A DNA stretch of 64,000 nt, from assembly GCA_900471605.1 (NCBI GenBank), contig UCEY01000003.1, positions 27,856-91,855 on the forward strand, given 5' to 3'. Positions 19,302 to 27,775 of the stretch are shown in pieces. The DNA is from Hyphomicrobiales bacterium (GTDB lineage Bacteria; Pseudomonadota; Alphaproteobacteria; Rhizobiales; Rhizobiaceae). Both the position numbers and the translations under genes were made by a program. Every line of letters starts with the position of its first letter. The stretch's first letter is position 1. Below the pieces are notes generated by a model that saw only the letters and a list, made by a program, of their open reading frames with translations, made no database searches and was not told the DNA's origin.

Positions 19302-20759
19302 ATGATCGCCACGAAGCCCCGCGTCCGCATTGCCCCGTCGCCGACCGGCGAGCCGCATGTCGGCACCGCCTATATCGCGCTGTTCAACTATCTCTTCGCC
19401 AAGAAACACGGCGGCGAATTCATCCTGCGCATCGAGGACACCGATGCGACCCGCTCGACGCGCGAATTCGAGGAAAAGGTGCTGGACGCGCTGCGCTGGA
19501 CGGGCCTGACCTGGGCGGAGGGCCCGGATGTCGGCGGACCTTATGGTCCCTACCGCCAGTCCGACCGCAAGGACATGTACCAGCCCTATGCGCAGCAGCT
19601 GCTCGACAAGGGCCATGCCTTCCGCTGCTTCTGCACGCCGGAACGCCTGGAGCAGATGCGCGAAGGCCAGCGCGCCGCCGGCAAGCCGCCGAAATACGAC
19701 GGTCTCTGCCTGAGCTATACGGCCGAGGAAGTGACCTCCCGGATGGCGTCGGGCGAAACCTCGGTCATCCGCATGAAGATCCCGACCGAAGGCTCCTGCG
19801 ATTTCCACGACGGCGTCTATGGCGACGTGTCGATCCCGTGGGATTCGGTCGACATGCAGGTGCTGATCAAGGGCGACGGCATGCCGACCTATCACATGGC
19901 TAATGTCATCGACGACCATCTGATGAAGATCACCCACGTGGCGCGTGGCGAGGAATGGCTGGCCTCGGTGCCGAAGCACATCCTGCTCTACCGCTATTTC
20001 GAGTGGGAACAGCCGGTGTTCATGCACCTCTCGCTGATGAGGAACGCCGACAAGTCGAAACTGTCGAAGCGCAAGAACCCGACCTCGATCTCCTATTATT
20101 CCGCGCTCGGTTACCTGCCGGAAGCGCTGATGAACTTTCTGGGCCTGTTCTTCATCCAGATCGCCGAAGGCGAGGAGATGCTGACCATGGACGAGCTGAC
20201 CGAAAAGTTCGATCCGGACAACCTCTCCAAGGCCGGCGCGATCTTCGACATCCAGAAGCTCGACTGGCTGAACGGCCGCTGGCTGCGCGAAAAGCTGTCG
20301 CCCGACGAATTCGTCGCCCGCGTGCTGGAATGGGCGATGGAGAACAGCCGCCTGACGGAAGGCCTGAAACATTCGCAGAGCCGCATTTCCAAGCTCGGCG
20401 AACTGCCGAACCTCGCCGGTTTCCTGCTGTCCTCCGATGTCGGCCTGACTCCGGCCTCGTTTGCAGGCCTGAAGACCAGCCCGGCGGAAACGCTGGAGAT
20501 CATCAATACCGTGCAGGCCGATTTCGAGAAGATGATCGAGTTCAATGTCGAATCGATCGACGGCGAACTGCGTGCCATCGCCGACAAGCTGGGCAAGAAA
20601 CTGCGCGTCGTCACCCCGCCGCTCTTCGTCGCCATGTCCGGTTCGCAGCGTTCGCTGCCGCTGTTCGACTCGATGGCGCTGCTCGGCCGCTCGGTCGTCA
20701 GGCAGCGGTTGAAGATCGCGGCGACGGTGGTGGCGTCCATGGTGGGCAGTGAGAAATAG
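19302..20759 (+). CDS. gltX: Glutamyl-tRNA synthetase
   Basis: This class I aminoacyl-tRNA synthetase charges tRNA-Glu (and, in alphaproteobacteria, often tRNA-Gln for later amidation). The 485 residues are full length. The HIGH-type motif is APSPTGEPHVGTAY (11-24) and the KMSKS-type motif is KLSKRKNP at about 250. The anticodon-binding domain fills the C-terminal third. Rhizobia usually encode two GltX-type proteins, so a paralogue elsewhere is likely. Confidence 0.96.
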   Translation: MIATKPRVRIAPSPTGEPHVGTAYIALFNYLFAKKHGGEFILRIEDTDATRSTREFEEKVLDALRWTGLTWAEGPDVGGPYGPYRQSDRKDMYQPYAQQLLDKGHAFRCFCTPERLEQMREGQRAAGKPPKYDGLCLSYTAEEVTSRMASGETSVIRMKIPTEGSCDFHDGVYGDVSIPWDSVDMQVLIKGDGMPTYHMANVIDDHLMKITHVARGEEWLASVPKHILLYRYFEWEQPVFMHLSLMRNADKSKLSKRKNPTSISYYSALGYLPEALMNFLGLFFIQIAEGEEMLTMDELTEKFDPDNLSKAGAIFDIQKLDWLNGRWLREKLSPDEFVARVLEWAMENSRLTEGLKHSQSRISKLGELPNLAGFLLSSDVGLTPASFAGLKTSPAETLEIINTVQADFEKMIEFNVESIDGELRAIADKLGKKLRVVTPPLFVAMSGSQRSLPLFDSMALLGRSVVRQRLKIAATVVASMVGSEK

Positions 20760-20797
20760 AATATCAGGCCTTCAACGATGAAGGTCGGCATTTGAGA

Positions 20798-20865
20798 TAC
20801 CCCCCTCTGCCCTGCCGGGCATCTCCCCCCTTGAGGGGGAGATGCCCGGCAGGGCAGAGGGGGTA
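20798..20865. repeat. Perfect long palindrome between gltX and lysS
   Basis: CCCCCTCTGCCCTGCCGGGC and the bases after it pair with their inverse to give arms of about 29 bp around an 8-base centre. It is a relative of the other GC-rich intergenic palindromes and can act as a terminator for gltX. Confidence 0.8.
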
Positions 20866-20901
20866 ACCGCAACGAACACAGCCCGAAAAAGGCGAAACAC
20901 G

Positions 20902-22401
20902 ATGACCGAGAACACGACGACTGAAACCGCCCTCTCCTCCGACGCCACGCAGGTGCGCGCCCAGAAGCTTGCCATCCTTCGCGAAAAGATCGGCGACGTC
21001 TATCCGGCGCATTTCCACCGCACCATGACCAATGCGGAACTGGCGGAGAAATACAAAAACCTGGAAGCGGACGTCGAGACGCAGGACATCGTCACCGTCG
21101 CCGGCCGGGTCTATTCCTCCCGCAATTCCGGCATGTTCATGGATATCCATGATGCATCCGGAAAAATCCAGATCTTCTCCCACAAGGACGTGACGCCGGA
21201 AGAAGCCCGCGACATGCTGCCGATGATCGACATCGGGGATATTATCGGTGTCACCGGCGTGGTCCGCCGCACCAAGCGCGGCGAGCTGTCGATCAACGCC
21301 CAGTCGATCACCATGCTCACCAAGTCGCTGCTGCCGATGCCGGAAAAGTGGCACGGCCTGTCGGACGTCGAGCTGCGCTACCGCAAGCGCCATCTCGACA
21401 TCATGACCAACGAGGAATCCAAGCTCCGCTTCCAGCAGCGCTCGCGCATCGTCTCCGGCATCCGCCGCTTCATGGAAAACGACGGTTTCATGGAAGTCGA
21501 GACGCCGATGCTGCATTCGGTCTATGGCGGCGCCACCGCCGAGCCGTTCAAGACCCATCACAACACGCTGAAGCTCGACATGTACCTGCGCATCGCGCCG
21601 GAACTGTTTTTGAAGCGCACCCTGGTTTCGGGCCTCACCGACAAGGTGTTCGAGATCAACCGCAACTTCCGCAACGAAGGGGTTTCCACAAGGCACAATC
21701 CAGAATTCACGATGATGGAGTGCTACTGGGCCTATGCGGACTACGAGGACATCATGGACCTCGTCGAGCGCATGTTCTCGACCTTGGCCATGACCATCCA
21801 CGGCACGACCGAGGTGAAGTTCGGCGACAAGGAACTGTCCTTCAAGGGCCCGTTCAAGCGCGTGCCGATGCCCGACGCCGTCAAGGAAGCGACCGGCATC
21901 GACTTCCTCGCCATGAAGACTGACGAGGAAGCCCGCAATGCCGCCAAGGCGGCCGGTTTCGCGGTCGAGAAGGACTGGACCTGGGGCGAATGCCTCGCCT
22001 TCATCTTCGAGGAAAAGGTCGAAGGCACGCTGATCCAGCCAAGCCACGTAACGCATTTCCCGAAGGACATCTCTCCCTTCGCCAAGGAAGTGCCGGGCGA
22101 ACCGCGCCTCGTCGAACGTTTCGAGACCTATTGCAACGCCTGGGAACTGGGCAATGCGTTTTCCGAGTTGAACGACCCGGAAGAACAGCGCAAGCGGATG
22201 GTCGAGCAGCTCGAACAGGCGCATGCCCGCGGCGAGAAGGACAAGCAGCTTGACGACGAGTTCCTCGACGCAATCGACCAGGGCATGCCGCCGGCTGGCG
22301 GCCTCGGCATCGGCGTCGACCGCCTGGTCATGCTGCTGACGGATTCGCCCTCGATCCGCGACGTGATCCTGTTTCCGGCACGGCGGGCGAAGGCGGATTG
22401 A
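20902..22401 (+). CDS. lysS: Lysyl-tRNA synthetase, class II
   Basis: This 499-residue enzyme charges tRNA-Lys. An OB-fold anticodon domain (about 65-160; VTVAGRVYSSRNSGMFMDIHDASGKIQ) precedes the class II catalytic core. Motif 2 is NRNFRNEGVSTRHNPEFTMM and motif 3 is GGLGIGVDRLVMLL. ATG 20902 (MTENTTTETA) was chosen; the longer frame runs back into the palindromic repeat. Many alphaproteobacteria use a class I LysRS instead, so a class II enzyme here deserves a check. Confidence 0.95.
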   Translation: MTENTTTETALSSDATQVRAQKLAILREKIGDVYPAHFHRTMTNAELAEKYKNLEADVETQDIVTVAGRVYSSRNSGMFMDIHDASGKIQIFSHKDVTPEEARDMLPMIDIGDIIGVTGVVRRTKRGELSINAQSITMLTKSLLPMPEKWHGLSDVELRYRKRHLDIMTNEESKLRFQQRSRIVSGIRRFMENDGFMEVETPMLHSVYGGATAEPFKTHHNTLKLDMYLRIAPELFLKRTLVSGLTDKVFEINRNFRNEGVSTRHNPEFTMMECYWAYADYEDIMDLVERMFSTLAMTIHGTTEVKFGDKELSFKGPFKRVPMPDAVKEATGIDFLAMKTDEEARNAAKAAGFAVEKDWTWGECLAFIFEEKVEGTLIQPSHVTHFPKDISPFAKEVPGEPRLVERFETYCNAWELGNAFSELNDPEEQRKRMVEQLEQAHARGEKDKQLDDEFLDAIDQGMPPAGGLGIGVDRLVMLLTDSPSIRDVILFPARRAKAD

Positions 22402-22425
22402 TAGCGGTTCGCCGCACCGCAAATG

Positions 22426-22457
22426 CCGTCATCCTCGGGTCAAGCTGAGGATGACGG
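22426..22457 (+). terminator. Hairpin after lysS
   Basis: CCGTCATCCTC pairs perfectly with GAGGATGACGG around a 10-base loop, 25 bases past the lysS stop. There is no clear T-run, so it may be a repeat-derived stabiliser rather than a true terminator. Confidence 0.5.
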
Positions 22458-22573
22458 GGACACGCCGCCAGCGACAACGCCGGTCGTCGGCACCGGAACA
22501 GGCCTCATGATCGCCTGTCCGGGTGCGAAGCAGGCCCGCATGCCGATAAATTCGACCCGGAACGTTTGGGGCC

Positions 22574-23122
22574 ATGGCGGAAGACACTTTGATCATCGAA
22601 CTCAGCCTGGCGGAACTCCGCAAGGTCACCGGTTATGCGGCAGCGTGCGGTCGACCCGCATTGGCGATCTTCGAACGTGAACGCCCCGAGGACCCGCGCC
22701 CGCGGGACGCGATCAACGCCGCGCAGGATTTCGCCGACGGAGGCCGCCGGACCAAAGCGCTCCGGGACAGCGCTTGGGGGGCGCAACGGGCAGCTCAGGA
22801 AGCCCGCGACGCTGGAAAGGCCGCTGCGAGCGAGGCCGCCCTCGCGGCGCTGGCGGCAGCCGGGGCGGCCTTTCTCCACCCACTGGCGAAGGCGGCTCAG
22901 GTCAAGCACATCCTCGGATCGGCCGCTCACGCCGCGCGCGCGTTCGAACTCGCCCCCCAAGAGAACCCCGCTGGCGAAGCCAGCCATATGACGCAAACAC
23001 CAATCCACCCGCATCCAGTAGTGGTGGACGTCCTCAAGCGTTATCCAGCCGCTCCAACTGGCGGCGGACGGATCGGCGAACTGGTCCGTCAGCTCGATGC
23101 TTCGCTCCGACAAGCTGAATAG
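22574..23122 (+). CDS. Putative immunity protein (Imm5-like, Ala-rich helical)
   Basis: This 182-residue, alanine-rich, probably all-helical soluble protein has features of the putative immunity family found near polymorphic toxins in actinobacteria and proteobacteria: the N-terminal L.ELRKVTGYAAACGRPALAIFE..RP.DPRPR.AI.AA..FA.GGRRTKALR segment and a repeat of alanine-rich helices. No toxin, VgrG, Hcp or Rhs gene is adjacent. It may be an orphan immunity protein or have another role. The coding call is good; the function is uncertain. Confidence 0.65.
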   Translation: MAEDTLIIELSLAELRKVTGYAAACGRPALAIFERERPEDPRPRDAINAAQDFADGGRRTKALRDSAWGAQRAAQEARDAGKAAASEAALAALAAAGAAFLHPLAKAAQVKHILGSAAHAARAFELAPQENPAGEASHMTQTPIHPHPVVVDVLKRYPAAPTGGGRIGELVRQLDASLRQAE

Positions 23123-23263
23123 AGAAGGCTCTCTGGGAAGTTACGATTAGGAGAGCACCCAAGATCCGACGCTCGGATCGCCACCTAGCAAGTGTCGGGG
23201 CTCGCTGAACACCCGCCCAGGGATGACAACAGAGAGGGTGGTGGCGATCGCGACGGCGGCATC

Positions 23264-23289
23264 CCTATCTCTCCAGCGGGAGAGATAGG
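23264..23289. terminator. Perfect 11-bp hairpin between convergent genes
   Basis: CCTATCTCTCC pairs with GGAGAGATAGG around AGCG. It lies between the ends of the immunity-like gene and the convergent His/Ala-rich gene and may serve both. Confidence 0.55.
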
Positions 23290-23348
23290 AGTTTCAATAT
23301 CTTGCAAAGCCAAGTTGGAAATCGCAAGTAGGGGGTCCTCCCCCACTC

Positions 23349-24746
23349 TCAGTGCACGGCCTTCGCAGCCGGGCTCTTGGCGTCCGAAGCCGACGCCGCC
23401 TGGGCGGGTTTGGCGGGCGCCGGAGCCGAAGCCGGCTGCCCGCGCATCTTGGCGAGCCAGGCGGCACCTGCCGCGTCGGCATCGGTAGAGCCGTCGGTCC
23501 GCGGCGGAGCCGCTTCGATGGCCACCTCCTCGGAGCGTTTCGCATCGGCGCCGGTCGATTTCGACCAGCGCTTGCCACCCTCGGCGGAGGTTCTGGGCTC
23601 GGGGGCCGGCTCCTGTGCCGCGGCCTTGGCTTGCGTCGCGGCGGGTTTGGCGGGCGTCGCGGCGGGCTTTTCTTCGCTGCTGCCGGAGAACATGCCCATG
23701 ATCGAGGAGAGGAAACCGCCCTCTTCCTTTTTCGGCTCGGCCGACGCAACCTCGGTGGCAGTGGCCTGCTTCTGGTCGCCATGGCCCTGGGCTGCGGCGG
23801 TCTTGCCCTGTGCGGCCGCAGTCTTGCCCGGCTTGTTCGGTCCCGCCTCCGGGCCGACCGGCGCTGCATGCGCATCGGCCGGAGTTGCCGCCGCATGGGC
23901 TTCGCCTTCGGGCGCATGGGCCGCCTCGGCCGGCGCTTCCGGCTTGGAGCCGAAGATCATGCCGGTGATGGAGCTGAGGAAGCCGCCGCTTTCCTTGGCG
24001 GCGACCTCGTCGCCGTGCCCCTCGGCCGGAGCGCCATGGGCCTCCGCGGGAGCGCCATGGCCGCTGGCGGCGGGTTCGCCGTGACCGGCAGGCGCGCTCG
24101 GCGCCCCGTGACCTTCAGCCTTGGGCTTTTCGCCATGGCCGCTCGGCGCACCGTGTTCGCCTTCCGGCTTGGCGACCACCGGTTCGACGCAATCCGCGTG
24201 ATCGGTCAGCCGGGCTGTGAGCAGCTCGGCATCCTCCAGCGGCAGGTCGATGCGCATGCCGTAATATTCGCCGTTCGGATTGGCCGTGCCGTCGAGGTAA
24301 TAGGCCGAATAGGCCTGTGCACCGGTGCCTTCGGGCGCCTTTTTGGGGTCGGGGATATAGACGACCTGGGCTCCGATCGCACGGCCGCGCATCTGGGCGC
24401 GGTCGCGGGGGCCGGCCTTGTCGATCATCGCCACCTGGACGAGATCGGCCTTTTCCTTTTCCTGGACCGCCTTGGCGACGCGCAACGCCGTGCGGATGCG
24501 CGCCATGCCGTCACCGGCCTCTTCGCTCACCACATATTTACGGACCCAGTAACGCTGGTCCCGCTTGATCTTGACCGTTTCCAGCGCGGTGCATTTAAGC
24601 CCGTTGATCTCCAGATAGGAGGGGCCGAGGATCTTGTCCGTGCCGATAAGCACGGCCGCCGCGCCGCTGCCGCCGCCGAGCACGACGATGCTGCCCATGA
24701 GGATGAAGACGAGCTTCTTGGAAAACCGGAACTTCAGACCCTTCAC
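23349..24746 (-). CDS. Membrane-anchored His/Ala/Gly-rich protein of unknown function
   Basis: I do not recognise a named family. GTG 24746 follows GGAG by 8 nt and gives 465 residues. Residues 11-35 form one membrane anchor. Residues 36-190 are a folded, probably periplasmic domain with Cys52 and Cys186 and a YYLDGTANPNGEYYGMRIDLP segment. From 195 on the chain is low-complexity: GHGAP/GHGE repeats rich in His, then Ala/Pro/Lys. A short motif GGFLSSI.GM occurs twice, at 254-263 and 343-352, each behind an acidic-lysine stretch and before a GS.PE/EE turn. The His-rich part could bind metal. Composition-driven drift makes the tail hard to compare. Confidence 0.75.
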   Translation of the reverse strand: MKGLKFRFSKKLVFILMGSIVVLGGGSGAAAVLIGTDKILGPSYLEINGLKCTALETVKIKRDQRYWVRKYVVSEEAGDGMARIRTALRVAKAVQEKEKADLVQVAMIDKAGPRDRAQMRGRAIGAQVVYIPDPKKAPEGTGAQAYSAYYLDGTANPNGEYYGMRIDLPLEDAELLTARLTDHADCVEPVVAKPEGEHGAPSGHGEKPKAEGHGAPSAPAGHGEPAASGHGAPAEAHGAPAEGHGDEVAAKESGGFLSSITGMIFGSKPEAPAEAAHAPEGEAHAAATPADAHAAPVGPEAGPNKPGKTAAAQGKTAAAQGHGDQKQATATEVASAEPKKEEGGFLSSIMGMFSGSSEEKPAATPAKPAATQAKAAAQEPAPEPRTSAEGGKRWSKSTGADAKRSEEVAIEAAPPRTDGSTDADAAGAAWLAKMRGQPASAPAPAKPAQAASASDAKSPAAKAVH

Positions 24747-24946
24747 TTGCCGAGCTCCGGCATGGTCAACTCCATATCTACGCAAAACAACAGGATGGAA
24801 TAGTGCCGGGATAGTCGCCTATTCTTGTTGAGGAAGCTTTAAGCCGGGGGATTCTTTTTGCCGCCTCGAAGGTATTTCCTGGCCTCTGCCTGCTTCATTC
24901 CGAAACGATCCGGACTTTCGCCGACCCCTCTTGCGCAAATCGAACC

Positions 24947-24962
24947 GCGGGTATATACCCGC
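24947..24962. promoter_or_regulatory. MarR operator, copy 1 (in front of marR)
   Basis: GCGGGTATATACCCGC is a perfect 16-bp palindrome ending 4 bp before the regulator ATG, a position suited to repression of its own promoter. Confidence 0.7.
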
Positions 24963-24965
24963 TCT

Positions 24966-25367
24966 ATGCCGAACGACACCTGCCACTGCATCCTGCTGCG
25001 CAAAGCCTCGCGAAAGGTCTCGTCCTATTACGACGAGGCGTTGGCGCCGCTTGGCGTCAACATCGGGCAGTTCAGCCTGCTGCGCAACATCAACCGGCTG
25101 GCGCCGGTCTCGCTCACCGAACTCGCGATCCAGGTGGACCTGGACCGTTCGACGGTCGGCCGCAACGCCAAGGTGCTGGAGCGCATGGGCCTGGTCGCGA
25201 TCGGCCACGGCGAGGACCAGCGCGAGGCGATGCTGACCGTTGCGCCGAAGGGTGCGGCGATCCTCAAACAGGGCGCGCCTCTTTGGGATGGCGTGCAGGA
25301 CGAGATCCAGGCCCGGCTCGGGGCCGAGAAAACCAGACAATTGCAGGAGCTGCTGGCGGCTCTCTGA
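24966..25367 (+). CDS. MarR-family transcriptional regulator
   Basis: This 133-residue winged-helix regulator (MPNDTCHCILLRKASRKVSSYYDEAL...) has its recognition region at about 55-85 (LTELAIQVDLDRSTVGRNAKVLERMGLV) and the wing GHGEDQREAMLTVAPKG. ATG 24966 was preferred to an upstream ATG because the palindromic operator would otherwise lie in the coding region. A matching operator lies in front of the next gene, an MFS transporter. Cys6 and Cys8 could sense oxidants, which is speculative. Confidence 0.9.
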   Translation: MPNDTCHCILLRKASRKVSSYYDEALAPLGVNIGQFSLLRNINRLAPVSLTELAIQVDLDRSTVGRNAKVLERMGLVAIGHGEDQREAMLTVAPKGAAILKQGAPLWDGVQDEIQARLGAEKTRQLQELLAAL

Positions 25368-25381
25368 TTTTCGCGCAAAAG

Positions 25382-25395
25382 CGGGCATATACCCG
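25382..25395. promoter_or_regulatory. MarR operator, copy 2 (in front of the MFS gene)
   Basis: CGGGCATATACCCG differs from the perfect CGGGTATATACCCG of copy 1 by one base. It lies between marR and the transporter it probably controls. Confidence 0.65.
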
Positions 25396-25443
25396 AAAAT
25401 TACACGCTGCCGGTGCGGCAACGACCAGGAAAGGGACAGAACC

Positions 25444-26739
25444 ATGATCTCCAATCGCGCCGCCCAATGGATGGCGGCCAGGAACCTGCATTATGGATGG
25501 GTGGTCGCCGTCACCACATTCCTGACCATGCTCTCGACCGCCGGCGCCATGGGCTCGGCAGGCGTCATGATCCAGCCGCTGCACCAGGAATTCGGCTGGG
25601 ATATCGCCGATATCTCCTCGGCCATGGCCGTGCGCCTCGTGCTCTTCGGCCTGCTCGGACCGTTCGCCGCCGCCTTCATGAACCATTTCGGCGTCCGCCA
25701 GGTCGTCACCTTCGCGCTCGGGCTGATCATGAGCGGCATCGTCGTGTCGCTGTTCATGACGCAGGTCTGGCAGCTCGTGGCGCTCTGGGGCGTGGTGATC
25801 GGCGTCGGCACCGGCATGACGGCGCTGGTTCTGGGGGCCACCGTCGCGACCCGCTGGTTCTCCAAGCGCCGCGGACTCGTCGTCGGCCTGATGACCGCCA
25901 GCAACGCCACCGGCCAGCTTGTTTTCCTGCCGCTTCTCGCCGCCATGACGGAAGCCTATGGCTGGCGCACGGCGCTCACTTTCACCGTCGTCGTCATCGC
26001 CGCCGCCATGCTGCTGGTCCTGCTGCTGATGCGCGACTATCCGGCCGATGTCGGCCTGCCGGCCTATGGCGAGACGGCGATCACGCCGGCGCCGAAGCAG
26101 GATCACAAGTTCCTGGCGACGCTCTATTCGCCGATCGGCGCGCTCCGCCACGCCTCGACAAGCCCCACCTTCTGGGTCCTGTTCGGCACGTTCTTCGTCT
26201 GCGGCCTGTCCACCAACGGCTTGATCCAGACCCACTGGATCTCGATCTGCGGCGATTTCGGCATGGCCGCGGTGACGGCCGCCAGCACGCTTGCGGTGAT
26301 CGGCATCTTCGACTTCTTCGGCACCATCTTTGCCGGCTGGTTGTCGGACCGTTATGACAATCGCTGGCTGCTGTTCTGGTTCTACGGCCTGCGCGGCCTG
26401 TCGCTGGTCTACCTGTCCTTCTCCGGCTTCTCGTTCGTCGAACTGTCGGTCTTCGCGATCTTCTACGGCCTCGACTGGGTGGCGACCGTGCCGCCGACTG
26501 TGAAGCTCGCCGCGGCCGAATTCGGCCGCGAACGGGCCGGCCTGGTCTTCGGCTGGGTGTTTGCCGGCCATCAGCTGGGCGCCGCCACCGCCGCCTTCGG
26601 CGCCGGCTTCCTGAAGAGCGACTTCAACACCTACATGCCCGCCCTGCAGATCGCCGGCGTGATGTGCATGATCGCCGCGGTCTCCGTCCTGCTCCTGCGC
26701 AAGCCGGGCGCGGCTAGGCTGGTGCCGCAGCCGGCCTGA
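25444..26739 (+). CDS. MFS transporter, monocarboxylate/oxalate-formate antiporter-like
   Basis: This 431-residue inner-membrane protein has about 12 predicted helices. Residues 18-45 (LHYGWVVAVTTFLTMLSTAGAMGSAGVMIQPL) and the WLSDRYDNRWLLFWFYGLRGLSL loop resemble OFA/MCT-type MFS carriers. ATG 25444 follows an AAAGGGACAG site. It is under a likely MarR repressor with operators before both genes. The substrate is unknown. Its last 23 bases are identical to the end of the methyltransferase gene downstream. Confidence 0.88.
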   Translation: MISNRAAQWMAARNLHYGWVVAVTTFLTMLSTAGAMGSAGVMIQPLHQEFGWDIADISSAMAVRLVLFGLLGPFAAAFMNHFGVRQVVTFALGLIMSGIVVSLFMTQVWQLVALWGVVIGVGTGMTALVLGATVATRWFSKRRGLVVGLMTASNATGQLVFLPLLAAMTEAYGWRTALTFTVVVIAAAMLLVLLLMRDYPADVGLPAYGETAITPAPKQDHKFLATLYSPIGALRHASTSPTFWVLFGTFFVCGLSTNGLIQTHWISICGDFGMAAVTAASTLAVIGIFDFFGTIFAGWLSDRYDNRWLLFWFYGLRGLSLVYLSFSGFSFVELSVFAIFYGLDWVATVPPTVKLAAAEFGRERAGLVFGWVFAGHQLGAATAAFGAGFLKSDFNTYMPALQIAGVMCMIAAVSVLLLRKPGAARLVPQPA

Positions 26740-26750
26740 TCACAGCCCTC

Positions 26751-26775
26751 TCCGGCGGCCAGATTGGCCGCCGGA
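26751..26775 (+). terminator. Hairpin after the MFS gene
   Basis: TCCGGCGGCCA pairs perfectly with TGGCCGCCGGA around a 3-base loop, 12 bases past the stop. The T-run is poor, so it may be a weak terminator. Confidence 0.55.
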
Positions 26776-26862
26776 AACGCGGTCCGGCATTGTAAAACTG
26801 CAAGCCGGCCGGATATGATAATGGGTGCGCGAGGCGAGCCGCCGTCGCCCGCAGGAGGCACC

Positions 26863-27687
26863 ATGTCATCGATCACATCTGGCAATGCCGTTCAATACGC
26901 CGACAGCCGCAAGCTCGCGGCCCGGGGACGCCTCAACAGAGAGTACACCATCGCCGAAACCGGCTGGTTTCCGTGGGTCGCCCGGCAATTGCCGCTTCGG
27001 CCGGGTGACCGCGTGCTCGACATCGGCTGCGGCCCGGCCTGGTTCTGGGCCTCGGTGATCGGGGAAATCCCGGAAAATCTCGACCTGACGCTTGCCGATC
27101 AGTCCACCGGAATGGTGGAGGAGGCCCTGGCGCGCTGCACACCCCTCCCCTTCGGATCGGTGACGGGCCGTCAGGCGGAAGCCGCCGCGCTGCCCTTCGA
27201 GGACGACAGTTTCGATGTCGTCATGGCCATGCACATGCTCTATCACGTGGCGGATCCGGCGGCCGGCATCGCGGAAATGTTCCGGGTGCTGAAGCCCGGA
27301 GGGTCGCTCGCCGTCACCACGAACGGCGCCGGCAACATGCTCGGGATCTACCAGCTCACCACCGTGTTCGGCAGCGAGCCATTCGATCCGAGCGCGGCCG
27401 CCTTCGGATACGACAAGGCCGAGCAACTGATGCGCGCCCGGTTCGGCAATGTCGCTTTTCTTCAACATCCCGCAAGCATGCGGATCACCGAGCCGGAAGA
27501 CGTGTTCCTGGCGCTGACGTCATACCCGCCCGGGGACGGCGCGAGTGAGGCTCAGCTGGACGCCTTCCGCACGGCGATCGCTGCCGCATTCGAGCGCGGC
27601 CACGGCGTGCTCGAAGTGGAGAAGGAAACCGGCCTGTTCATCAGCAGAAAGCCCGACGCCGCCGGGCTGGTGCCGCAGCCGGCCTGA
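26863..27687 (+). CDS. SAM-dependent class I methyltransferase (Methyltransf_11)
   Basis: This 274-residue cytosolic methyltransferase starts at ATG 26863 behind AGGAGG. Motif I is VLDIGCGPAWFW (51-62). Motif II/III regions are LADQSTGMVEEA and LPFEDDSFDVVMAMHMLYHVADP, followed by MFRVLKPGGSLAVTT. The acceptor is unknown. The C-terminus ...GLVPQPA is encoded by the same 23 bases that end the MFS gene before it. Confidence 0.9.
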   Translation: MSSITSGNAVQYADSRKLAARGRLNREYTIAETGWFPWVARQLPLRPGDRVLDIGCGPAWFWASVIGEIPENLDLTLADQSTGMVEEALARCTPLPFGSVTGRQAEAAALPFEDDSFDVVMAMHMLYHVADPAAGIAEMFRVLKPGGSLAVTTNGAGNMLGIYQLTTVFGSEPFDPSAAAFGYDKAEQLMRARFGNVAFLQHPASMRITEPEDVFLALTSYPPGDGASEAQLDAFRTAIAAAFERGHGVLEVEKETGLFISRKPDAAGLVPQPA

Positions 27688-27694
27688 AAACAGA

Positions 27695-27722
27695 AGAGCC
27701 GCGGCTGCCGAACCGCGGCTCT
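27695..27722. terminator. Terminator between convergent methyltransferase and chemoreceptor genes
   Basis: AGAGCCGCGG pairs with CCGCGGCTCT around an 8-base loop. It lies 8 bases past the methyltransferase stop and 54 bases past the convergent chemoreceptor stop. Confidence 0.65.
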
Positions 27723-27775
27723 CCCGAAAGCTGTTCCAATCACAGACCTGCCAGCGAGCCGGCAGCCGTCCAGCA

